DNA of 43,075 nt from a virus, in IMG/VR virus record IMGVR_UViG_3300020162_000595, positions 1 to 43,075 of that record. One strand, given 5' to 3'. This document shows, in pieces, positions 16,802 through 24,668 of the stretch. Below the pieces are notes generated by a model. It did no database searches. It saw nothing but the letters and a program-made list of their open reading frames with translations, and was not told the origin of the DNA. Every line of letters starts with the position of its first letter. The stretch's first letter is position 1. Made by a program: the position numbers and the translations under genes.

Positions 16802-19333
16802 TTAGAAGCGTTGTACTCGATTGAACCACTGCCCGACCCATTCGAGGCCAGTGACTGTAAGCGGCAACCACTTCCGAGCGAACACCGTGAGTTGGTATTG
16901 CCGGGACTCCCTGCCGATAGGGATGCTGAACTGACCTGTAGCGATAGGCTCTCTGCCGATAGCGTTAGTGGGATCACCAAGGATACGGCCACTGAACTCA
17001 GCATCACTGACCACAGCGTTGCGATAGCTAACCGTCCAGTTAAAGCCACTGGATTCCTTGAAGGCAAGCACCTTCTTGGTGATGGTCAGCCGCCCGCTCA
17101 GGATAGCCTTCTCCTTGCTGTCCCGCATGTATGGGTTGGTTGGGGAGAAGTAGGCAGACTGCTTAGCGCCAACGATCTTGTCAGGCTCGGATGGATACTG
17201 TGCGACGAAGTTGGCTAGGTTAGCCAGCCCTGTGCCGTTGAACCGCTTGGGTGTGGCAGCGCCTAGGGCAACAACCCACTCATCGAAGTTGCCCGAGCTA
17301 ACCGAGTGGTTAGGGGAACCCAGCACACCTATGCTGCGGTTGCTGTCAAGGTATGGGCGCTTGCTCAGCAGCGTATCCAGCGGCACGAAGTCGGCCACGG
17401 TGAACACCTGTGTACCGTTAGTCCCCTCGCGGAGGTGGTACACGAGGATGCCATCAACCACTACGGACATGCCGATGATCTGGCCTAGCGCAGCATTGAA
17501 GTCCCAGCGGCTCCACGAATCCAGCTTACGGCCATCCTGCTTGTCGAGGTAGGTAAACACATGGATGCTTTCCCGTGCCCCGGTTGTGCGGAGGAACACG
17601 TAGCTGGGTGAGCCAGTGGCTGACGCAAGCTCGATGATCCCGCCACCTAGGTAGCTGTCAAGTTGCGAGCTAGCAGGGAAGGACTCTGGTGTGTTCTCTG
17701 TCTGACCGGGCTGAATCTGGTGGACGCTAGAGAACCCCTCGCCACGCTTGGCGTAGAAGATGTAGCCGCCCGCAGCGATGGGTGCAGCATCAGCCACGCC
17801 CTCGTAGTTGGTCATGACAGCGAGGTTAGCAGAGGTTGGCGTAACAGCGAGGTTGCCCTGAATGACGTACTGCCGCTTCTTGCCGAACAGTACGAGATCG
17901 CGGTCATACAGCACACTGTGCCTAATGGTATCATCCTCGCTACCCTGTGCCAGCAACTCGAATGGGTCGTCGCCGGGTACTGTAAGCACCGTGCTGCGGA
18001 AGAAGTTGAGGTAGTCCTCAGTCTTGCTCAAGGACAGCACAGCCCCCGCCCCAACGATGAGACGGTTCTGGAATGTCCCGAGGTAGTCGATGGTCTTGCC
18101 TACGAAGCTGGGTGTTGGCTGTGTGTCAAGATCGCCAACTGTGGCAGGGCTAAACGTTGGGTGGGGGCCAGCGGTTAGGCCACCAAGGAAGGTAGCGTTG
18201 CTAGCCATGTAGATTACGTTGCCCACAATCGTAGCGTATGATAGCCCGCCTGTAATGGTTTGATCCACCCCGGCAGCCTCCACCCAAGACACCTCGCCAA
18301 ACACACCGTCCGCCGTGATTGGGTCTTTGGCCACCGCACGAAGGTAGAACGCCTCTGCGTTGGCCTTGCCACGCACTTTGACGATATGGTTGTGGGCGTG
18401 TATCACAGAGGTGGCATCTACGCTGTCGATCTCTAGCGCGACACCTCGGATTAGGCTACCGTCACCACCATCAGTCACCTCAACTGCTAATACCCCGTTA
18501 CTAACGACGCTTCCGAAGCATAGGTGGGAACCGCGACGAACAACTGTTAGCCCGCTTGTAGCAAACAGGTTCAGGAGCTGTTGAGCAATAGCCTCTGGCT
18601 GTATGGCCGCTGAGGCTGTGCCGATCCACTGCGTAACGGCTGCGTTGTAAGCGTTAACCCTGTCGTTGACTTTCTTGGTGTAGTCGGCGTCAGAGGTCAG
18701 GATGTCTGACGTATCCAGCACACCTTGGTAGCTGGCTGCTGGTGTGGTGTATGACCGCGTAATAAGGTTGAACTCTGTCTTAACGGTTACGGTGTACGTC
18801 CGGCTATGCGCCCCACCACGAACCCAAGCCACGGCCCTCTGGTTAGGCAGACTATTCCAGCGGTCAAATGTTGTGCCCGTAGCCGGGACAGTGTTACCTG
18901 CAAAGAACAGGTACTTGCCAACTGACGTTAGCGCACTGATCCCACCGATCTCCGTGTTGTCGAAGGCTGTGTCTGCTGGGTTGAACTGGCGAGTAAGCCA
19001 CACCTTGTCCGTCTTGTTGTAGACGTACATCAAAGGCAAGGCGCTAAGAGCAGGGCGGGCTGCTGTGCGGTAGAGTACGCTGTACTCCTTACCGCCTGTG
19101 TCGAAGTCATAGCTGACCCAACTGTTAGTGTCGGCCAGGGCATCGTCAAGGCCGGATGGCGCAACTGGTACAAGCTGCTCAGCTTGCCAGATGCTACCAT
19201 GCCGACGAACCAACCCGTTAACCGGATCGGACAGCATGTTGACCTGTTCGTTATGCTGGCCTTCAGCACGGTCTTGCGGCACTTGCTGGGATACCCCGCG
19301 TAGCAGCGAGGCGTAACTGTTGGCTGCTTTCAT
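16802..19333 (-). CDS. Tail tubular protein B (gp12-like nozzle)
   Basis: An 843-residue protein that corresponds to T7 gp12 (794), the hexameric nozzle at the tail tip. The N-terminus YASLLRGVSQQVPQDRAEGQH matches the conserved family start (LLxGVSQQxPxxR), and the interior motif NRLIVGAG..LSLSKTEDYLNFF with DDPFELLAQGSEDDTIRH is also a family landmark. It lies one base from the end of the tail tubular A gene, the same order as in T7. AGGAA gives the ribosome binding site. Confidence 0.95.
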   Translation of the reverse strand: MKAANSYASLLRGVSQQVPQDRAEGQHNEQVNMLSDPVNGLVRRHGSIWQAEQLVPVAPSGLDDALADTNSWVSYDFDTGGKEYSVLYRTAARPALSALPLMYVYNKTDKVWLTRQFNPADTAFDNTEIGGISALTSVGKYLFFAGNTVPATGTTFDRWNSLPNQRAVAWVRGGAHSRTYTVTVKTEFNLITRSYTTPAASYQGVLDTSDILTSDADYTKKVNDRVNAYNAAVTQWIGTASAAIQPEAIAQQLLNLFATSGLTVVRRGSHLCFGSVVSNGVLAVEVTDGGDGSLIRGVALEIDSVDATSVIHAHNHIVKVRGKANAEAFYLRAVAKDPITADGVFGEVSWVEAAGVDQTITGGLSYATIVGNVIYMASNATFLGGLTAGPHPTFSPATVGDLDTQPTPSFVGKTIDYLGTFQNRLIVGAGAVLSLSKTEDYLNFFRSTVLTVPGDDPFELLAQGSEDDTIRHSVLYDRDLVLFGKKRQYVIQGNLAVTPTSANLAVMTNYEGVADAAPIAAGGYIFYAKRGEGFSSVHQIQPGQTENTPESFPASSQLDSYLGGGIIELASATGSPSYVFLRTTGARESIHVFTYLDKQDGRKLDSWSRWDFNAALGQIIGMSVVVDGILVYHLREGTNGTQVFTVADFVPLDTLLSKRPYLDSNRSIGVLGSPNHSVSSGNFDEWVVALGAATPKRFNGTGLANLANFVAQYPSEPDKIVGAKQSAYFSPTNPYMRDSKEKAILSGRLTITKKVLAFKESSGFNWTVSYRNAVVSDAEFSGRILGDPTNAIGREPIATGQFSIPIGRESRQYQLTVFARKWLPLTVTGLEWVGQWFNRVQRF

Positions 19334-19334
19334 G

Positions 19335-19940
19335 TCAGTAGTTCCTGAGTTGGCGAGTCACCCGCTTAATGCGAGAGAGGCGCGAGTTGCTGTAGATAAG
19401 GTTGACCGCAAGCTGGCGAGTGTTCTCAGCCTTGGCCTCAGTGCGGGCCAGTATCCATGCTTGGGTTAGTTCTTGTCGGCGGGAGTTGTCGCCATCGAAG
19501 TTCGATTGGAACTTGAGGACTGTCTCAGCCGCGATGTAGTCGTTAATGACAGCGGGTGTCTGCTCGAATGGAAGCTCACGCACAAGCTCGCCTGTCACCG
19601 ATTCGGTGTGGACAAAGCTACGGGTGCGCGTATCGTAGAGGCGACCACCACGATCAACCATCCACGGCTTAGCCTCGCTACGCACAAGCATGTCGCTAGA
19701 GCGTACACCACTCTGCCACTTGAGCGCATCACTAGGGAGTACGATCTGCCCTGTTGGGTTAGGCACAAGCGTGATGGCCTCAAGGTTGAACCACCACCCG
19801 GTCTGCTGGATGCGGCGGCTTGCCTTAGCCAACAGGCGTTGGGCTGTACCTCGGAACTCATGTGGCTCAAGCAAGGTGTTGAGGGGAGCCTCACCGAGGG
19901 TGGCAAGGCAGTCGTTAACAACGTCAAGTGTGGATGCCAT
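19335..19940 (-). CDS. Tail tubular protein A (gp11-like gatekeeper)
   Basis: A 201-residue protein. The ATG at 19940 has GGAGG at good spacing and gives MASTLDVVNDCLATLGEAPLN, the family start (LDAVNxxLxxxGexpv); a longer upstream reading would run into the terminator region. Further family features are RRIQQTGWWFN, IVLPSDALKW and YIAAETVLKFQ. T7 gp11 is 196 residues. It forms the ring between portal and nozzle. It is the first gene after the capsid terminator, so its level depends on read-through. Confidence 0.93.
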   Translation of the reverse strand: MASTLDVVNDCLATLGEAPLNTLLEPHEFRGTAQRLLAKASRRIQQTGWWFNLEAITLVPNPTGQIVLPSDALKWQSGVRSSDMLVRSEAKPWMVDRGGRLYDTRTRSFVHTESVTGELVRELPFEQTPAVINDYIAAETVLKFQSNFDGDNSRRQELTQAWILARTEAKAENTRQLAVNLIYSNSRLSRIKRVTRQLRNY

Positions 19941-19992
19941 AGCACCTCCGGTTAAAATGGTTGCAATAGATGCAGGGGGTAAAGACACAAGC

Positions 19993-20027
19993 AAAAACCC
20001 CCTGCACCGGGTTAGGGTACAGGGGGT
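19993..20027 (-). terminator. Rho-independent terminator after the major capsid gene
   Basis: On the minus strand a 12-bp stem ACCCCCTGTACC/GGTGCAGGGGGT (one wobble) with a 7-nt loop is followed directly by TTTTT. It begins 15 bases after the capsid stop codon, the same place as T7 terminator T-phi. A third complementary arm, ACCCCCTGCA, lies downstream at 19980-19971 and could compete for the 3' arm. Confidence 0.9.
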
Positions 20028-20041
20028 AATTGTTTAGGCCA

Positions 20042-21046
20042 TCACGGTTTAAGGATCACGCCAGCGAATTCAGCGCGGTTGGGTGTCACACCATAGGACA
20101 GGTGGGCATCCACGAACCACTGCTTGGTCACCTTATCCCAGAACACATCAGTGGTCAAGGGGATAGTCTCACCAGCCAGCAAGGCGCGGGGGCTGAATGC
20201 AGCAGCCACAACCTTGGTGAAGTCGCCATCGTAGGCGTTGCTGTTACCGGCGTTGGACAGCAAGTGGCCTGTGATGTTGGAGCCACCGGGGAAGTTGGTG
20301 GAGCTAATCACGGGGACACCGTAAGCCTTCAGGAGGTGGGCTTGGATGCTCGTACCTTCCGAGGTCTTGTACGTACCGTCGATCAACTGCTCGTTCTGCA
20401 ACAGGGTGTAGAACTCAGCAGGGCGCACAGCGATCATCACATCGTCGGTGCGGGGATCAACGTCCTTCTCCTCCAGCTTGACGAACAAGTTGGCAATGGC
20501 GGCGTACAGCTTGGCGGGATCGAGGGAGTCGCCAGCAGCACCCAAGGTCTGTTGCGAACCACCGAAGTGACCAGCAGGTTTGCCAGCAGCGCCGGATCCA
20601 CGATAGGCAGAGTCGGTCAGCAATGCGGCCTTGATCGCTTGGATGAAGAACGACTGGTCGTGGAACTTGGCGATCTTCTTGCCATGCTCCATACCGATTT
20701 CCTTGCGGCTATCGTAGGAGGTCTGGAAGGTTTCCAGCAAGGGCAGGACAGCGCGGGCCAAGATCACCGTGTCAACGGTCAGCGTGCGCTTGGCGAAGTC
20801 CGTGCCAGTACCGTCGATAGGCGCACCGGGTGTTGCCTTCTGCAACGTGGACTCACCAACCGCGAAGTTGGTAATGGTCGAGGTGCCCTTCACGGGACGC
20901 ACTGGAATCCAACCCTTAAGGGCAGACTTGCGCTCGATGGTTGATTCGACTACGCCAGTGAATTCTTCAAGGTGCAGGGCAGAGATAGAGCCAGCTTGGT
21001 TCGCTTGACCTGGGCGAACAATGGCGTATGAGTCGTCTAAAGGCAT
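20042..21046 (-). CDS. Major capsid protein (gp10-like)
   Basis: A 334-residue HK97-fold capsid subunit (T7 gp10A 344). Recognisable features are the N-terminal arm with GQANQAG, the long-helix region SRKEIGMEHGKKIAKFHDQSF, and the strand AVRPAEFYTLLQNEQLIDG followed by VPVISSTNFP. AAGGAAG at good spacing precedes the ATG. It is flanked upstream by a phage-type promoter and a leader hairpin and downstream by a terminator, so it forms its own strong short transcript, as expected for the most abundant virion protein. No slippery site for a longer minor form is evident. Confidence 0.95.
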   Translation of the reverse strand: MPLDDSYAIVRPGQANQAGSISALHLEEFTGVVESTIERKSALKGWIPVRPVKGTSTITNFAVGESTLQKATPGAPIDGTGTDFAKRTLTVDTVILARAVLPLLETFQTSYDSRKEIGMEHGKKIAKFHDQSFFIQAIKAALLTDSAYRGSGAAGKPAGHFGGSQQTLGAAGDSLDPAKLYAAIANLFVKLEEKDVDPRTDDVMIAVRPAEFYTLLQNEQLIDGTYKTSEGTSIQAHLLKAYGVPVISSTNFPGGSNITGHLLSNAGNSNAYDGDFTKVVAAAFSPRALLAGETIPLTTDVFWDKVTKQWFVDAHLSYGVTPNRAEFAGVILKP

Positions 21047-21103
21047 GATGCTTCCTTAATGTTTTGCCCACCCTACGGGATGTAGGTGGTAGGGCGGGTT
21101 ACT

Positions 21104-21121
21104 GTACTACAGGTACTAATT
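21104..21121 (-). promoter_or_regulatory. Putative phage RNA polymerase promoter before capsid gene
   Basis: Minus-strand AATTAGTACCTGTAGTAC (21121-21104), identical over 18 bases to the site at 29303. It is 57 bases upstream of the capsid ATG, directly after the scaffold stop. The leader between contains an inverted repeat CCCTAC...GTAGGG. Counterpart of T7 promoter phi10 by position; function is inferred. Confidence 0.65.
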
Positions 21122-21123
21122 GC

Positions 21124-21879
21124 TTAGCCACGGAATGCGGCACGGCGGGCTTGCAGCTTGGCATACTCAGAGCTACCTTCAAGGCGACCATTGAGTTTAT
21201 TGTTCAGCTTCTGCACTTCTGTTGCGTACTCACGAGGCGAGAGTGGCGCATTGTCGGAGTGTGGTACACCACCACGGGCAGCGTTAGCCAGCGGGTCACG
21301 GGGGTTGACCTCGACGTTGTTGGCCCGAGCATACGCATCAGCGAGATACTTGACTGCGCCCTTGGCGGCAAGGCCGCCCTTGTTCAGGAGCGCATTGATC
21401 TCAGTCTTTTCTTCTGGCGTAGCGTTGGCACTGGCCCACTTCTGAATGGCTTCCCATTCTTCCTTACCACCCGCCTCCTTGTACACGGCTTCCTTGACAG
21501 CAGCCTGAGCCTTAGCTGTCTCGTCTGCCTTGCGGGAATATGCAGCCTCGCCCAATGCGACGAACTGCTCCCAACCTGCAACACCCTTAGCGGCGAGGGT
21601 AGCCTTAAGGATAGAGAAGTCGCCGTTTGTGGCAGCGACCATTGCTGGGTGGGTTTCTGCGATGCCCGCTTTGCCGATGAAGGCAAGAGCCATGTCCAAG
21701 CCTACGTCACCCGTTGGCTCAAACTCGAACACTTCACCCTCAGCGGGCGGTGTTGCTGGAGCAGGTGCCGGGGCTGGTGCCCCTGGCTTGGGCGCATCGT
21801 CCAAGAGGATCGTTGGGTTGCTGTCCTCTTGGTTGTCTGGGTTCGGGTCGTTCACGGGTTGGTTCGTTGGGTCACTCAT
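21124..21879 (-). CDS. Capsid assembly scaffolding protein (gp9-like)
   Basis: A 251-residue protein with the typical acid/Pro-rich N-terminus: Asn/Asp/Pro/Gln-rich first 30 residues, then an Ala-Pro repeat (PGAPAPAPAPATPPAEG). The centre is helical with GLDMALAFIGKAG and the C-terminus ends in a basic, helical segment (LQARRAAFRG), which in scaffolds binds the capsid shell. It sits between portal and capsid, as in T7 8-9-10. The ATG overlaps the portal stop as ATGA, and AAGGA is present. It guides prohead assembly and leaves before packaging. Confidence 0.92.
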   Translation of the reverse strand: MSDPTNQPVNDPNPDNQEDSNPTILLDDAPKPGAPAPAPAPATPPAEGEVFEFEPTGDVGLDMALAFIGKAGIAETHPAMVAATNGDFSILKATLAAKGVAGWEQFVALGEAAYSRKADETAKAQAAVKEAVYKEAGGKEEWEAIQKWASANATPEEKTEINALLNKGGLAAKGAVKYLADAYARANNVEVNPRDPLANAARGGVPHSDNAPLSPREYATEVQKLNNKLNGRLEGSSEYAKLQARRAAFRG

Positions 21880-23378
21880 GCTTGTCCTTGTTGTGTTGCT
21901 GCCGCTACCCCAGCCTCAGTGGCTACGGTTTGTGCGGCTTGATCTGCCTGTGCTGCTGCTACCTTCTCGGCATACTCAGCGTCAGTCAGGATGAAGCGGG
22001 ATAGCTCAATGGCCCTGCCCTGTCCGATGAACTGTGCTACCTCCTCCCACTTGATGCGAGAGGATAGTTCAGGTGGCACGGTCATCAGGGTAGCCATGTC
22101 GCCCATTGCTGCTCGGAAGTTCTCAAGGTCGCCGTTACGGCTAAGAGCATCCAGCCCTGTGATGATGGTCACCTCAAGGTCAGCGCCTTTGAGGTTCAGA
22201 TCAATGGCGTCAAACAGCCATTGTGCCACAGGTTTCTGGAGGGATGCTGCAAGGGTGGAGTACACGCCGCCGTATGCAGTCTCAAGCTCTTGTGCGGTAA
22301 GGCGTACTTCCTCTTGGGTAACGCGCTCTGCGTCCCGGATCACGGCGGATCCCATCAGGAAGCCACGGCTAATGCGCCGTTCGTAGCTATCGAGGATGTT
22401 CTGTGCTACCGTGATGGCCTGTGGGTTGCCTCCCTGTGTGGGTGCAACGTCAGTGGGTAGGCCGGGGAGTGCGTCACCATTCTCGCTGTTGTTCAAATCC
22501 TCAACCGAGGTCTGCCCTGTGGGGTTAACCATCCAGCGGTACTCTGTGCCCAGCACACTGCCATCGACCACGGACTCGGACAGTACGCTGATGGCCTCAA
22601 GGTCGCCAACGTATTCCTCTACCAAGCCTGTGCCGTAGTCGGCCTCGTCTGCCAAGTCCCAAGTGATAGCTTGGTACGGGCAGCGATCTAGCGGCCAGCG
22701 GCCATCGTACTCCTTGGGCAAGCGTGTCTCATCGACCCACTGTGTCAAGGTGTACTGGTTACCCTCCCGCTTGATCCACTTGTAGAAGCAAACCTCGCTG
22801 TCGTCTTGGTAACGCTGGCGCAGCATACGCACAATGCTAGGCTCAAGCTCATCGAACTTGACCTTCTCGCGGATCACGATGTGCATGACATCGCCCCAGA
22901 CGTTGCGCTTGACAACGAAGTTCTTGAGGCCAATGACCCGAAGGCCGCGCTTCTCCAGTACGAGCAAGGCGTTACCTGCTACGACCAGATGCCGCATGAC
23001 TTGGAATAGCTTGGGGCGCTGTGCCCGAGAGTCCAGCACCTTGATGGCATCGCGCTCACCCTTGGCGAGGATGCTGTCAAGCTGTGTCTCGGTGAGGCGG
23101 GCGGCTGCTGCTTGTTGCTTGGCCTTGGGGCCAGCTTGCAGCTTAGCGAACGGGCGGCTCGGGGCGAACATAGCCAGCATCAGCTTGTTGCTAATGTGGT
23201 TGACTGCCTGTGCCCCGATGCTCTGGTAGTCGTGGCTCTGGTCTGTGTTGTTGTGGTCGAAGCCATCAGGCAAGCAGACCTTTGGGATGGTCAGCGCAGC
23301 GTAACGCTCAACGCGGGTAATGAACCCACGGCGCAGCCCATCACAGGCCGACCATAGACTTGATGCGGTACGGTGCAT
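21876..23378 (-). CDS. Head-tail connector (portal) protein (gp8-like)
   Basis: A 500-residue portal subunit (T7 gp8 536). Recognised by YAALTIPKVCLPDG, DYQSIGAQAVNHISNKLMLAMFAPSRPF, and GRAIELSRFILTDAEYAEKVA near the C-terminus, all conserved in T7-like connectors. The C-terminal tail is Ala/Gln-rich. GAAGGG gives the ribosome binding site. It forms the dodecameric ring through which the terminase drives DNA and to which the tail tubular proteins bind. Confidence 0.95.
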   Translation of the reverse strand: MHRTASSLWSACDGLRRGFITRVERYAALTIPKVCLPDGFDHNNTDQSHDYQSIGAQAVNHISNKLMLAMFAPSRPFAKLQAGPKAKQQAAAARLTETQLDSILAKGERDAIKVLDSRAQRPKLFQVMRHLVVAGNALLVLEKRGLRVIGLKNFVVKRNVWGDVMHIVIREKVKFDELEPSIVRMLRQRYQDDSEVCFYKWIKREGNQYTLTQWVDETRLPKEYDGRWPLDRCPYQAITWDLADEADYGTGLVEEYVGDLEAISVLSESVVDGSVLGTEYRWMVNPTGQTSVEDLNNSENGDALPGLPTDVAPTQGGNPQAITVAQNILDSYERRISRGFLMGSAVIRDAERVTQEEVRLTAQELETAYGGVYSTLAASLQKPVAQWLFDAIDLNLKGADLEVTIITGLDALSRNGDLENFRAAMGDMATLMTVPPELSSRIKWEEVAQFIGQGRAIELSRFILTDAEYAEKVAAAQADQAAQTVATEAGVAAATQQGQA

Positions 23379-23388
23379 AGGTTACCCT

Positions 23389-23724
23389 TCAAATGTTTAC
23401 GCCCCCGGAAGTACCAACGCCGAAGGTGGCGCGGCGCTTACGGGCTGTGGCGGCTGAACTTGTGTCTGCTGGTGCATCGAGCAAGACCTCTGGGTTCTCC
23501 AGTGGCTTGTTCGTTTGCTCAGCGGCAGACGTTAGTGCTGCGTTGCGGGCAGCGGTGAGTGACTGTTGCTGTGCAGCTTGGGCAGCAGCATCGCGGGCAG
23601 CTTGAGCAGACTGCTCGGCAGCGGCGCGGGTAGCGTCAGCTTGCATACGCGCAGCGTTCTCTGTAGCCTTAGCGGCTTGGTTAGCCCCGGTCAGGGAGCC
23701 GACAACTTTACGGACGAAGCCCAT
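23389..23724 (-). CDS. Small Ala/Gln-rich virion-type protein
   Basis: A 111-residue protein: basic start (MGFVRKVVGSLTG), a long Ala-Gln-Arg helix (residues 15-68) able to form a coiled coil, then a Pro-containing linker and a basic tail (ARKRRATFGVGTSGG). Its position just before the portal gene and its composition match small virion or tail-assembly proteins (T7 gp7.3-type and similar) of T7-like phages, but primary sequence does not prove homology. AAAGGT precedes the ATG. Confidence 0.72.
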   Translation of the reverse strand: MGFVRKVVGSLTGANQAAKATENAARMQADATRAAAEQSAQAARDAAAQAAQQQSLTAARNAALTSAAEQTNKPLENPEVLLDAPADTSSAATARKRRATFGVGTSGGVNI

Positions 23725-23726
23725 AG

Positions 23727-24149
23727 TTAGACCTTTGTGCAGAAGCTCTGCGTTAGCTTGTGGAACCCAGCCTTCTCATAGGCTTGGGCGACGATGTTGA
23801 CCGGACTGCTGTCGGCAGTGAGGATGATGCGGCACTCATGCTCAGCAGCGATCTCCTTCAACGCTGGTGGGATGGAGTCAACCGACCCGCCACTGCGCAC
23901 CTTGAGGACAAGCCACTCTTGGAGAATCCAATCCTCGGAGTACCAAGGCTGGATGAACTCGGTTAGTACGAGGTACCCATCAATGATGTAGGCCGCGCCT
24001 ATCTTGACAGTCTCCAGCACGTTGGCTAGGGCGGTGTCAAAGTCGATGGTATTTATGAACACGTAGTTCCGCGCATAGGCTTGTAGCTTACGCACAGCGT
24101 TGGTTATAACCTCTGTATCATCATTGAGGGTTGCGAGTCTGTACGACAT
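23727..24149 (-). CDS. GNAT-type acetyltransferase-like protein
   Basis: A 140-residue protein. The layout fits a GNAT fold: N-terminal helix, strands around KIGAAYIIDGYLVLTEFIQPWY, a hydrophobic strand ILQEWLVLKV, and the C-terminal IILTADSSPVNIVAQAYEKAGFHKL, in which AYEKAGF is the family's last helix and strand. Small acetyltransferase-like genes between RNA polymerase and portal are frequent in phiKMV-like phages; their substrates are not known to me. It has a good AAGGA site and overlaps the end of the preceding small gene by 29 bases. Confidence 0.72.
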   Translation of the reverse strand: MSYRLATLNDDTEVITNAVRKLQAYARNYVFINTIDFDTALANVLETVKIGAAYIIDGYLVLTEFIQPWYSEDWILQEWLVLKVRSGGSVDSIPPALKEIAAEHECRIILTADSSPVNIVAQAYEKAGFHKLTQSFCTKV

Positions 24150-24309
24150 AGCCTGTCCTTAGTTCTTTGAGAACGGCTTGGACTCCCAGTTGGAAGCCAG
24201 CCTCCAGATCGGTTGTGCTTGAGGTGACCACCAGCTTAGAGAGCTTAGCTTCCAAGGTGGCGTACACTGCTGGCTCCAACCTTACGATTACCTGTGTTGG
24301 TGTAGTCAT
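24121..24309 (-). CDS. Small hypothetical protein directly after a phage promoter
   Basis: A 62-residue unknown protein. The sequence MTTPTQVIVRLEPAVYATLEAKLS and the regular helix after it could suit a short ribbon-helix-helix-like DNA-binding protein (beta strand VIVRL, then two helices), a guess at most. No ribosome binding site precedes the ATG; the bases just upstream are the phage promoter motif itself, so the message may be leaderless or very short-leadered. It is the first gene of the post-RNAP unit and overlaps the acetyltransferase-like gene. Confidence 0.65.
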   Translation of the reverse strand: MTTPTQVIVRLEPAVYATLEAKLSKLVVTSSTTDLEAGFQLGVQAVLKELRTGYVVQTRNPQ

Positions 24310-24311
24310 GT

Positions 24312-24329
24312 GTAATACGGGTACTAAAT
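24312..24329 (-). promoter_or_regulatory. Putative phage RNA polymerase promoter after the RNAP block
   Basis: Minus-strand ACATTTAGTACCCGTATTAC, two changes in the 14-base core relative to the sites at 9336, 21104 and 29303. It ends two bases before the next ATG. It would start the unit that leads into the portal gene. Confidence 0.5.
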
Positions 24330-24330
24330 G

Positions 24331-24660
24331 TTAACTCTCGGTTGGCTGTGATGCTTTTAAGGCAGCCTCAATAAGTGTTCTTTCATAATCGTCCAGCACG
24401 CGGAGTGACCTGCCGTATTCGCTGTAAAGCCGCCAGCACATAGGCCCAAAGAAGAAGCACGGCTCAAACTTTAAGTACCTTCCGCCTTTGAGATTGATCT
24501 TTGTCACTGCCTTTCCAACTGGCTCGGCCAAGGCGGCGCGTAATGCATTCATTGCGTTATCGCGGTCACGCCAATAGAGTGAATAATCACAATCACGCTC
24601 CCATGCATCTATGACATACAACGCCTGCTCAATCAGGGCTTTTTCTACTGTGATTTTCAT
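24331..24660 (-). CDS. Hypothetical protein between RNAP and structural block
   Basis: A 109-residue unknown protein with TTAAGGA before the ATG. Helical N-terminus with a Trp/Asp/Tyr-rich patch (WERDCDYSLYWRDRDNAMNAL), the phrase ALRAALAEP common in short phage accessory proteins, then strands with KGGRYLKFEPCFFFG and a C-terminal helix. It has slightly more A/T than its neighbours. It is the last gene read with RNA polymerase before the next phage promoter, a place where accessory genes are often inserted. Confidence 0.7.
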   Translation of the reverse strand: MKITVEKALIEQALYVIDAWERDCDYSLYWRDRDNAMNALRAALAEPVGKAVTKINLKGGRYLKFEPCFFFGPMCWRLYSEYGRSLRVLDDYERTLIEAALKASQPTES

Positions 24661-24668
24661 TTGGTTCC

